A DNA stretch of 64,000 bases from Pristionchus mayeri (Eukaryota > Nematoda > Chromadorea > Rhabditida > Neodiplogasteridae), in NCBI GenBank assembly GCA_036245805.1, contig BTRK01000003.1, positions 43,700,044-43,764,043 of the forward strand, written 5' to 3'. Shown here in pieces: positions 45,701-55,083 of the stretch. The translations under genes were made by a program, and so were the position numbers. Below the pieces are notes generated by a model. That model saw only the letters and a program-made list of their open reading frames with translations, searched no databases and was not told the DNA's origin. Position 1 is the first letter of the stretch, and the number at the start of each line of letters is the position of its first letter.

Positions 45701-46020
45701 GAATCGTCTCGAACTCTGGTTGATGTGCATGACATCATCTCCCCACTATCTCTGACCGATCCATCTAAGAGAGTGGAGAGGAAGCATTGAGATGGATTGA
45801 ATTTCGAAACAATAGCCATCAATCGATTTGTTTGGAATCATACGATTATTTTTACCTCATTTAACTGAAAATTCGCATGTCGGTGCTTCTCCACAATATT
45901 GCCAATATCTTGAGTCTGAAAGATGTGGAACATTATTGAATGATTGTAAAATATTACCTGATGCAACGGTTGGCTTATTTGATGCGGGGTCACAACGTTG
46001 ACAGGCTTCTTCTGGAAAAA
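39702..46020 (-). CDS. Coiled-coil / polyproline protein 1 (tandem paralogue)
   Basis: Paralogue of gene 2 with the same exon order: KKPVNVVTPHQISQPLHQ (46018-45960), QDIGNIVEKHRHANFQL (about 45900), QLRQREEAAQLELLQLREQR (about 45470) continuing into ERAAELARKNVLEFEEMKRK, and RALAINQLAKEKADLAMRRD (about 45150). The QxxLxxKxxKRAE modules are shared with gene 2 in the duplicated segment (44140, 43750, 43340). EDEDLPPPPPHVL lies at about 41260, followed by a long polyproline exon (40990-40860, runs of 8-10 Pro), RPRPPLAPKPNRPMPAINS (about 40110) and the end VSFKIALVKMFDKVQRHDEE with a stop at 39702-39704. Gene 1 has a longer polyproline region than gene 2. Function unknown; the layout suggests a scaffold bound by SH3 or EVH1 domains (inference). 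Confidence 0.65.
40310..40697. mobile_element. hAT-like MITE with G-tract ends, copy 2
   Basis: A 388-bp inverted repeat. The left end is a run of 11 G then TGACATTTGCC. The right end is GGCAAATGTCACCCTCCC extended by a C run. An 8-bp duplication ATATAACT lies at 40302-40309 and 40698-40705. The interior matches copy 1 in GAACCCCTATACG and in the segment TTACAATGCAACAACTC. It sits in an intron of coiled-coil gene 1. Confidence 0.85.
41422..42289. mobile_element. Mariner-type MITE (copy B of 31174-32039)
   Basis: Same ends and interior as the copy A element, offset by about 10.25 kb, flanked by TA. It was carried along with the segmental duplication and is not an independent insertion. Confidence 0.75.
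42309..43211. mobile_element. Mariner/Tc1-type MITE (copy B of 32059-32961)
   Basis: Same long terminal repeats (TTGGGGTGTTCCATAAGTTC) and TA flanks as the copy A element. Carried with the duplication. Confidence 0.78.
44924..45030. repeat. Hairpin of about 105 bp
   Basis: GGTGTGCAAAACGTTTCCCG at the left pairs with GGGAAACTTTTTGCACACC at the right, and ACTCTCTCGTC pairs with GACGAGAGAG near the loop. It lies in an intron of coiled-coil gene 1. Confidence 0.7.
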
Positions 46021-46029
46021 AAAAGTTGT

Positions 46030-47620
46030 ATATGAATCTCGGAAATGTGCTATTGGAATAGCACGGTATCAGGTTGTAGTCTTTCATGTTGGGACGAATG
46101 CAAATTGTTGTAAATGAGAGTCATACTTAATCAAAATAAAATCGAAATCAACACTTACATTCATCCATCACACTTATAGTATGCATCGCTGATCGTTACG
46201 GCTTTCAGCTCCACTCAAGAAATACATTATGTGACATACGAACCACTATAGCTGATCAGTGGAAAGTACATCGCAACAGTGAACACTATTGACTCTAAAT
46301 GTATAGCATCGAGGAACTGGAGGATAAATGACGATGAAGAATGAGGAGAAGCACTCAAAAGGCTTACGACGAATTAATACGATAACACGTTATGAGTCTA
46401 CGCCATCCTTATCTTGGTTGTAAACATGCACATTAGATCCTCATTTTTGTGCACATTTGTGAGATGCATTTCGAACGAGTAGGACCATTTGCACCAGAGC
46501 CGGCTTTTAGGAAATTTCCGGCTTTACAGCCGGATGTGTTGTATTTCAGCTCCCAGATGAGCTACAGAGATGGCGTTGAGCTCAAAATGTGCGGAAAATT
46601 ATTTCCTGAAACTTTTATGTTGAAAGGAAAGCTTGAAACGCAGCCGTTAAGAATGTAGATCTGAAAAAGTGGAATCGGAAAATGAAAATAAATATTTTCA
46701 TCATGACAGACGTCGAGTCCATGGAATTGTATTGCATATTATTGAAGTTAATGAGTCCTCATGCTCAATAAAAATATAAAAATGGAAATCGATTGAGGCA
46801 TTTTTTTTGATATTTCACATTCAATGTTGATCAGTGGCTATTTCGCACAATTAAATTGCTCGTTCTCTTTTCCCGATTATTCAATACACATCAATGCAAC
46901 AAAAACGAGAGTTGCTAGGCCACATAAGTTATATTTTGCTCCAAGGCCACATAAGTTATATTTTGCTCCAAGATCGAAGTTTTATTGATATCTAAGTATT
47001 TCAGAACCTCCAAAAATCCGAAGTTTACGTATCAATAATTCAAACTAAAACTTGAAAACTAAAAAAAAACAGAATTGATTTTGCAAAAACATTTAGCACA
47101 TGTATCACGAGTCGATGAAGCAAAAACAGCACAATCGCGAACAATTTTTTTCAAACCCATTCAAGATCGAGTGTTTCCAATATGACTTTTCTAATGATGT
47201 ATTTGCTTGAGATTGGAAAAGTTGGGAATTCAGAATATCAAGAAAACGTTGAAAATGTGGAATAGCACATGTGCTTCGCGACTTTGAAATTTTGCACACC
47301 TTTTGGTTATCGTCTATTATGAGTGAGTTAAATTGCTGAGCAAATGTCTAAGGTGCACGCATTCACAAGCTCACAAGAGTAGCGATGTACCTTGGTGAGA
47401 ATCGGAAATGAAATATTTTATGTTTATGATTGCACCACCGAAGGCATGGTAGGTTTTCTTTTATTTTTATTGTGAGGAAATATATTGTAATTCCTCGAAT
47501 CGGAGTTGGTACTCACCATATCAAATTATCACGCTTCTCTTAACGTGAGCTATCAAATTGAGATGTGATTCATATTGCTGAAAGAGTTTTATTGATGCCA
47601 TGACGCATCAAGGCCATAGC
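46030..47620. other. Intergenic; two-unit tandem repeat
   Basis: No supported gene. A 27-base unit beginning AGGCCACATAAGTTATATTT is repeated twice in tandem at about 46917-46970. A plus-strand open stretch at 46449-46658 has no recognisable similarity. Confidence 0.4.
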
Positions 47621-47624
47621 TGTC

Positions 47625-47745
47625 CACGCCGGCGGCGTCGGCAGGGGGTGGGCAAAAAATAAATGACCCCCGGTTCATGGTAGGACGGGGGGTGGGCACG
47701 AATCTTGCCCACCCCCCGTCCTACCATGAACCCCGGGTCATAGTC
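47625..47745. repeat. GC-rich hairpin beside the foldback element
   Basis: GGTTCATGGTAGGACGGGGG pairs with CCCCCGTCCTACCATGAACC around 47705. It has GGGTGGGCA motifs like the hairpins at 26.4 and 29.5 kb. It directly abuts the foldback copy, as the GC-rich parts do at 3.4-3.9 kb. Confidence 0.75.
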
Positions 47746-48560
47746 GAAAAATCGATGGTAGGTCATGGGCAGGTCAAGATTAAGTACTGCACCAATCAAT
47801 AGTACAGTACTTCCTGACACCGTATATAGCTATCGTAACCCTGATTACCGCGAACTGATTTTTTTCAAAGATTGAAAATACCATACCCTAATTTTAAAAA
47901 ATCAAAGTACCGTAACCAATCGATACCACCAAATACCGTATCCCACTACCGTAACCCCGACGATCGCGAACTAATTTTATTTTTAAGATGTCCTGGTGAC
48001 GTGCACAATCTGTCTGGTGTCGTGAACGATCGATTGTACAGTACCCAACTGACTACCATAACCCAGTTCCGTAGGTCAGATCCAGTTCCTTGGGTCAAAC
48101 ATTTTTCGAAAAATCCAAAATCATTTTCTAAAATCCTAAATCGATCATAAATTGGTTCTACACTAATTAGAGTTACGGTAGGATACTTTAAACTAATTGT
48201 ACTATCGATTTAGGATTTTTAGAAAAATGTTTGACCCAAGGAACTAGATCTGACCCAAGAAACTGTGTTACGGTAGTCAGTTGGGTACTGTACAATTGAT
48301 CGTTCACGACACCATACCGATTGTGCACGTCACCAGGACATCTTAAAAATAAAATTAGTTCGCGATCGTCGGGGTTACGGTAGTGGGATACGGTATCTGG
48401 TGGTACTGTACTATCGATTGGTTACGGTACTTTGATTTTTAAACTAGGGTACGGTATTTTCAATTTTTGAAAAAAATCAGTTCGCGGTAATCAGGGTTAA
48501 GGTAGCTATATACGGTATCTGGAAGTACTGTACTATTGATTGGTACAGTACTTAAAGAAG
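47745..48560. mobile_element. Foldback element, ATCGAT/GGTACTG family, copy 3
   Basis: Inverted repeat of about 800 bases centred near 48160. Arms share CAGTACCCAACTGACTACCA, AGTTCCTTGGGTCAAACATT and TACCGTATCCCACTACCGTA with complements on the other side. It is the longest copy of the family in this window and is not interrupted. Confidence 0.8.
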
Positions 48561-49162
48561 GAGTGTCAGCAAAGTAAAATTTAAACGGTTGGGACTCTTG
48601 CACAGAAAAATCGTCCCTATTAAGCGGAAACTGTAGACTTTCCAGACTGAACTTTACGCAGCAATCCTTGCTAGCCACAGTGTTTGCGACTCCCTGCGCA
48701 ACTCACTTTCTATTTTCGCTTTTTTTGGTTAAATTCATTCTTCCCGTGATATTTTGATTCTCTTTTGTGCGTTTTTGTCACAACTGATTAATAAATTACC
48801 CTAAACGCTGCAGTTGAAAGTGCTAATTTCTTCAAATCTGACAATACGTGATTTGTGCACTTAGGATAGTTCACTTTGCTTCCACTTAGTTTTATTTTGC
48901 CTTACTCGTTTAAGGGTTACTAAATACCATGCCATTTAATGATAGCTTATTTAAACGCTAAATAAAAATTGGCCAGTTCACGATTATTTCGATTTTTTTG
49001 TAGGCTAAAAGCTGGTTGTTGAAATCCGTTGTTTCATTATTTCGCTTTTTAGTCGTTAAAAGAGCGTTCAGAGGATGGTTTCTTGTTGCTTCGTTGTTGC
49101 TCGTATGTTGTTGTGTTCAATATCCCCTTATTACATTCTTTTTTCATAAGATTGAGCACAAC

Positions 49163-49296
49163 ATGGGACGCGTCCGTACCAAGACCGTGTAGAAGGCCTC
49201 CAAGGTCATCATCGAGAAGTACTACACCAAGATGACCCATGACTTCCACACCAACAAGCGTATCTGCGACCAGATCGATATGTTCCCTTCTTAATA
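49163..49296 (+). pseudogene. rps-17: Ribosomal protein S17 (eS17) 5' fragment
   Basis: The ATG opens MGRVRTKTV, then TAG where the family has Lys (AAG to TAG), then [19 protein letters not shown] and TNKRICDQ. These match the first 37 or so residues of ribosomal protein S17 of the small subunit. After CDQ the reading diverges and soon meets a stop, TAA. The rest of the protein is absent. The nonsense codon and truncation make this a pseudogene. Confidence 0.85.
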
Positions 49297-49489
49297 TCAT
49301 CAGTATGCCCATTTCTTGTTATATTTCACGAGCAAAATAGCCAAGAAAATAATTTATTTACGATTAAATCATCACAATGTTTACGTAAAAAATTAAATAT
49401 GACGTGACAGTCTCAATCTACTACAAAATTAATTGATCTCTGTGTACTCCACTTTCTACTCATCCGGATCCTGTTCCAGGGCCGCGTCA

Positions 49490-49912
49490 AGAAGCAACGG
49501 GGAGGAGGCTCTTGAGGCTGCCCGCATTTGCGCCAACAAGTATGTTTCTATTTTCAAGAGTATTAGTTGTTTAGGTTTCTCACTCCACAGGCCATTTAGG
49601 CAGTATTAAAACGGTTACTAAATGTTCGAAAATGTGAAGCCTTTATTAATTCCTTCGTATTTATCTTTTCTTCTAGCTCTTCGTTTATAATTAGGAGATA
49701 AATAGCTACCATGTTGAAAAGCTTAAACCTATGCCTGAAGCTTAACATAGAAACCCGTAATAAGTAGTTCATACGCTTTCTTTTACAGGTACCTCGTCAA
49801 GAACTGCGGAAAGGGTGCCTTCAACATGCGTGTCAGAAAGCACCCTTACCACGTCGTCCGTATCAACAAGATGCTTTCGTGTGCCGGTGCTGATCGTCTT
49901 CAGACCGGTATG
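49490..49912 (+). pseudogene. rpl-10: Ribosomal protein L10 (uL16) internal fragment
   Basis: The first piece ends EALEAARICAN plus AA, with a GTATGT donor at 49540. After a 249-base intron (acceptor TTTTACAG) the second exon from 49789 continues in phase: [40 protein letters not shown], then GMR. This is the central part of uL16 of the large subunit. Upstream and downstream parts are missing, so the copy is not functional. The retained in-phase intron shows it came from genomic DNA, not from mRNA. Confidence 0.85.
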
Positions 49913-50088
49913 CGTGCATGTAGCAGTTTCTGTATTATTTTTATTCCCAAAAGCTTAGTTTAGCATTATCATCTTGTTACTAGTGTACTTTCAAGAAATG
50001 ATTAAATAGTGTTATTCGATTTCTGTTGATTGCCGTAGTGAAATCAAATACATTTCAATTCGGATGGGATGGATGAAAAAATTCAGTT

Positions 50089-50176
50089 CATCTCTGGCGA
50101 GGAACCATTCAAGATTCATGCGGCAGCTGCGAAGGGAGAAAAGGAAGAGGGAGGAGCTGACTCGAAGAAGGAATAG
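50089..50176 (+). pseudogene. Unidentified C-terminal exon
   Basis: After an AATTCAG acceptor the frame reads FISGEEPFKIHAAAAKGEKE followed by EGGADSKKE and TAG. The Lys/Glu-rich tail looks like a real protein C-terminus, but I do not recognise the protein. It lies directly downstream of the L10 fragment and is not part of L10. Confidence 0.45.
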
Positions 50177-50471
50177 AGGCCAGTCATTACTCCATTTTTC
50201 TACTCCATTTTTTCCGGGTAGAAACTGAGTCAGTCATTATATTGATAGATTCTCCCTTTTAATTTGTTGTTGATCTTGTTACTCCCAGTTTCTCGTTATT
50301 CCCCACTCCCCTTGTTGTAATTTTTTTTTGCTTCTCTCATGTAAATTTGAATATGTATACGGTAGAAGTTCTTGTTCGTGAATTGTTATTGTAATTTTGA
50401 AGCAAAATCGATAAATCGGAAGTAACAACAATCCTCGATAGAACACGAGAGACGAATTGAATTACAGTAAT

Positions 50472-50650
50472 CTTCCTAGTAGGGAGCGAGTGGGAACCCC
50501 CTCGTCCCTCCCCTTTTCCGAGTAGGGGGCGAGTCTCGCCCTAGTAGGGTGCGAGTATCGCGGCTCGTTCCGAGTAGAAATCGAGTATATTCCTAGTAAA
50601 AAAATGCGTGCCTAATACTCGGAATTTTACTCGAAAACTACTGGGGCGCG
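50472..50650. repeat. Degenerate CGAGTAGGGGGCGAGT repeats
   Basis: Four or more diverged units (CTAGTAGGGAGCGAGT, CCGAGTAGGGGGCGAGT, CCTAGTAGGGTGCGAGT, CCGAGTAGAAATCGAGT), spaced irregularly at about 35-55 bases, followed by related CTCGG/GAGTA fragments. Confidence 0.6.
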
Positions 50651-51237
50651 ATTACCAGAGAATGAGCTGATCACAATGCATCGAAAGTATGGAAATAGTA
50701 TCGACCGATTGGATGAAGAGCCTCCTCATGATCTCTCATGACGTCATGAGAGGACAACCTAACTTTGCTCTTTGTATTACATTATGTTCTTCTATTTTCG
50801 TTCAAATGTTCAACTGTGCGATAAATCCATGGGAATCTTTTCATAATCAATTGTAAAGCATAATCACATGTATATCATGTATTTTAATGACAATCAAAAC
50901 ATCCTGCAAAATGATGGTCACCGGCAGGATTTGAACCAGCCTTTCCCTCCCTCATTTGCTATGCAAAGTGGACCAAGAAGGGGAGAGGGGGGAAAGGCGA
51001 GGGAGGTGAGAAAGTGGTCAGCCAGAGGGCGCGCTATTCAAAATGAGTGTTTTTCATTATCATACTGTACTTTCCCTGCCCCGCAAGTAAATTTCGCGCG
51101 AGCGTATCTCCCTTCAAAATGGACCTCAGACTTTCATCTTTTGGGATTCTCTCATCGTTCATGAGACCAATACGCGTATTGTCCCATATGCAATTCTCAA
51201 CTTTGCTGACACTCCTTCTTTAAACTTGACCTTTCTA

Positions 51238-52772
51238 GTCGGTTGAAAAATTAATTTTCAAAATAATTTGGTGAGGGTCGACGTCGTCTTCAGTGAGAAT
51301 GAGCAAGCGGAAACTCCAAATCTTGTAGCCCAATTCGTTAACTAACACTGATTCATGATTTTGGCCCCATTATTCACCTTGCTAGACGATTCTCGACATT
51401 ATCACTAGAGTTCGAGAAACGATATCACGCTCTCTTCATTCTACATACTCTCTCGTCGATCGACCGGTCGAGAGATTCGGCCTGTTTAATCTGTCAGAAA
51501 TCTGCGAGAAAAGTTGCGAAAAAAGTTCGCGAACTTCTGATTCTCTCCTGTTCGTGTGCTCTCTCTTTTTCTCTAACCAGGTCGTTGAAAAGTTCACGAA
51601 CTTTTCGACGAACTATGTTCGAAATTCGTGCTTTTCTTATGTTTTACTTATTTTTAGGGATTATTTTTGCGTTTAGCTTATGAATACTTTGAAGGACAAC
51701 CTTCCCTTAGCTGGAATAGCTTCAGAATACAGCGTAGTGAAAGTAAACACGGTTGGAGTAATTTTTTCGATTATGGGTCACCACTTTAACCACCCTGTAA
51801 TGTCAAGCTATTCCATCAGAGGGAAGGTTGTCCTTATAATAAGTCATAGGTTAAAAGCAAAAATAAGTAAAACAAAAGAAAAGTACGAATTTCGAACGAA
51901 TTTATGCCGGTTTTTAACGAACTTTTCAAGCTGCGTGAAAAGTTAGAGAAACGCGAGAGAGCACGCGTTCTTGGGAGAGGGAAAAGGAAGCAGTGATTGT
52001 TTACTTCCTTTTCCCCCTCTCGAAAACGCGTGCTCTCTCTTCTTTCTCTGACTTTTCAAGCAGCTCCTTGAAAAGTTCGTTAAAAACCGGCATAAATTCG
52101 TTCGAAATTCGTACTTTTCTTTTGTTTTACTTATTTTTATCAATTATTTTTGCTTTTAACTTATGACTGATTATAAGGACAACCTTCCCTCTGATGGAAT
52201 AGCTTGACATTACAGGGTGGTTAAAGTGGTGACCCATAATCGAAAAAATTACTCCAACCGTGTTTACTTTCACTACGCTGTATTCTGAAGCTATTCCAGC
52301 TAAGGGAAGGTTGTCCTTTAAAGTATTCATAAGCTAAACGCAAAAATAATCCCTAAAAATAAGTAAAACAAAAGAAAAGCACGAATTTCGAACATAGTTC
52401 GTCGAAAAGTTCGTGAACTTTTCAACGACCTGGTTAGAGAAAAAGAGAGAGCACACGAACAGGAGAGAATCAGAAGTTCGCGAACTTTTTACGCAACTTT
52501 TCTCGCAGATTTCTGACAGATTAAACAGGCCGAATCTCTCGACCGGTCGATCGACGAGAGAGTATGTAGAATGAAGAGAGCGTGATATCGCTTCTCGAAC
52601 TCTAGTGATAATGTCGAGAATCGTCTAGCAAGGTGAATAATGGGGCCAAAATCATGAATCAGTGTTAGTTAACGAATTGGGCTACAAGATTTGGAGTTTC
52701 CGCTTGCTCATTCTCACTGAAGACGACGTCGACCCTCACCAAATTATTTTGAAAATTAATTTTTCAACCGAC
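51238..52772. mobile_element. Giant palindromic foldback transposon, 1,535 bp
   Basis: Near-perfect inverted repeat over its whole length, centred near 52005. Both ends read GTCGGTTGAAAAATTAATTT inward, and TA flanks it at 51236-51237 and 52773-52774. Each arm is itself an imperfect palindrome (about 51585-51955 and 52055-52425) in which AGGGAAGGTTGTCCTT pairs with AAGGACAACCTTCCCT. The outer part of each arm also contains the hairpin-MITE sequence GAGTTCGAGAAACGATATCA. Identical 55-residue open frames on opposite strands (starting MNTLKDNLPLAGIASEYSVV) are a by-product of the symmetry; no transposase motif is present. Confidence 0.9.
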
Positions 52773-52774
52773 TA

Positions 52775-54550
52775 CCGAGATAGTCGGCGCGACATTAACG
52801 CATAGGGAACGAAACGAGGCACAGGTGACATGGGAAAAGATGTATTCAAATTCCAAATATATAATTTCTTCAAAACGCGTAAGATGTGGAATGCTCCAGT
52901 GGGGCTGCAAAGAATTGCTAATATTAGTGCTCGTAATTTGGGAATCCGAGCCATTCCTAAATATTGAATTTTATAAAGATATTATTTTAAAATACAACAA
53001 ATAACTCGAGTTCAAAGAAAGACATATTGTAACCTCGTCTGAAGAAGTTGAGGGCATCATTCCTTTATCATTGCCGACCATTGCGGTAAGTTTAAATTCC
53101 AGATGAGCTTGAATGCCTCTGAAGAAGCAAGTTATGTACTCACACGGTCAAAGTGCGCAAATCTTCTCACAGATGACATGACTACGGTGAATTGCATGCT
53201 GCTACAAGAATTTGAAAACACAAAGTGATTCGCTTACCGTGAACAGTCATATAGCATCACCTTCGTAACGTTCTTTACGAGCATCGCTCCTTTCTCTTCC
53301 TGTTATTTAATCCAGCCAACCGAGTATGAAGTTTGAAACTGAACAGACATATTTCCCGATCAATACAAAACATTTATGCTCAATCGGTTGTGCAAATTCA
53401 CGAACCTGACCGACAGCTCCGTTTTCCCATGCTTCTGCGAAAACTTCGATAAGTCTTTAATGAGGCGGAGTAGACGCCTGCGGAATCAAGATATTGTTGA
53501 ATATAAGAACGCAATTTTAGTTAAAACGAGGTCTTAGAAAGTAGACAAGCAGCTGTGATATAATTAAGGGGAAGGGGTGAGGAAGGGAGGAAACTAAAAG
53601 TGCGAGGGAAGGTGGGTGTTTTGTGTTTCAAACGTGGTATTACGATGGTTTTCATCCAACCTAGATCCTGACAGAGTCATTTCCTGCGAAACCATCACTA
53701 CTTTAAGGATAAGAGTAGTAGATCAAAGAAATGAAAAATAGGACTAAATGCAGAAGTATGTTATTATGCAAATTGTGAGGAGAATAGTCCGGAGTCGCCA
53801 CACGTCGGACTCGATATCGAACCTGACGCCCCTATTCGATGATGAACCTGAATGAATTTTGATAAAGATTTGCCGTCCGAATTGTGAGATAATTAGTGCG
53901 ACATGAACGCATACTGATCGACGGGAGGTACTCGGAATATGGAAAATACTTTATTCAAACAAAAAAAACAAATCTTTAAAACCATGTCCAGTTCCTGCTG
54001 CGCTGAAATGATGCCAATGAGCTGTTAACATCTATTTGTTCACAATTCGGGCCGTCATATAGGTCGATTGACTTGAAACCTGACTTTTCATGACTTTTCC
54101 TTCAATGCACCCTCAAATTCGAGTGCCGATAACTTGGGAATCTGCTCACTTCGTTTGCCATCACTACTTCATATAATTTAGTCCAGCTCTTCTTCGATTT
54201 TTTTCCCGTGATGTCGCAATAACTGTTCGCCAAGCCCTGAAAACAATAGTGGTAACATCAAGAGAAATCAGCATGTTTGAAAACCAGTTTTCAGAAACAT
54301 CACGCTTTCAAAGTAACAAACCTCAATGAGGATTATTGGATCCATTTTTTTCGTTTCATGATTAGTCTGCTGGACAACTTTAATGAGTACTAGATGAGAC
54401 GGAGTAGGCGCCTGTACATTTTTTTGTTATAAATATAATAAATTATAATAAGCAGGGAAAACGGGGAGACCGTGATAATACTATTGAGAGGACAGGGGAG
54501 CAGGGGGGGGGGGACTGAAAGTGCGCGGACGGAGGGTTTCCAGAGCAACC
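52775..54550 (-). other. Two diverged tandem copies of an unidentified segment
   Basis: Blocks recur in order: GCGCGACATTAACGCATA (52789) with GTGCGACATGAACGCATA (about 53897); ATGAGGCGGAGTAGACGCCTG (about 53461) with ATGAGACGGAGTAGGCGCCTG (about 54392); and a purine-rich CTAAAAGTGCGAGGG (about 53593) with CTGAAAGTGCGCGGA. Possible minus-strand exons include RRLLRLIKDLSKFSQKHGKT (about 53460) and QEEKGAMLVKNVTKVMLYDC (about 53300). I do not recognise a family and the exon models are weak. A diverged gene pair or an old duplicated repeat are both possible. Confidence 0.4.
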
Positions 54551-54809
54551 GGCGCTGGAGCATGTAAAGATGAGAGATACTAGACGCTGAGAGCTAATTT
54601 AATGCAGTAGAGGGGAGAATCTCGCCGGGAGATACGGGGCTACAAAACGGGTAGTGAGGGAGAGGGGTGTGTGCTTGCCTAAGGCTATTACTCTATTACT
54701 GCTAACTCATGTCACGAGGCTTCAGATTAGCTTATATCTAACTTACGGCTGGCAATTAGAGCACTATGTGAAAACATATCAAGATGGAGGGAAAATGATC
54801 AAAAGAATT

Positions 54810-54880
54810 GCCAACTGCAGGAATCGAACCTGCGACCTTCGCTTTACGAGAGCGACGCTCTGCCACTAAGCCAAGCTGGC
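54810..54880 (-). tRNA. tRNA-Thr(CGU)
   Basis: A 71-base cloverleaf on the minus strand. The acceptor stem GCCAGCU pairs with AGUUGGC (one G-U). The anticodon stem UCGCU/AGCGA encloses the loop CUCGUAA, with anticodon CGU, which reads ACG threonine codons. The variable loop is AGGUC and the T arm GCAGGUUCGAUUCCUGC is perfect. The 3' CCA is not encoded, as expected in a eukaryote. The downstream sequence has AATTCTTTTG, a weak T-rich termination signal. Confidence 0.92.
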
Positions 54881-55083
54881 ATGACTGGGCAAACGAATCG
54901 GAGCTATTATAATCGGGAAAGCCCTGCAATGATCCTCCCAATGCAATAGAGCACAAAGCGGGCATTTTATCCAGTTTTGTTTTCACAACACACAGTGGAA
55001 GGAAACATCCTAACAAATCACAATTATAAAAGTGAATATACTAAATATCGCATTGTCTTCTTTATCATATTAAATTCAAATGC

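Noticed and set aside
50928..50960. T-arm-like GCTGGTTCAAATCCTGC on the minus strand
   Set aside because: No matching acceptor or anticodon arms could be folded nearby, so it is not called a tRNA gene.
51680..52330. Two identical open frames (MNTLKDNLPLAGIASEYSVV...) on opposite strands
   Set aside because: They are mirror images created by the giant palindrome, show no known motif and lie in non-coding transposon sequence.
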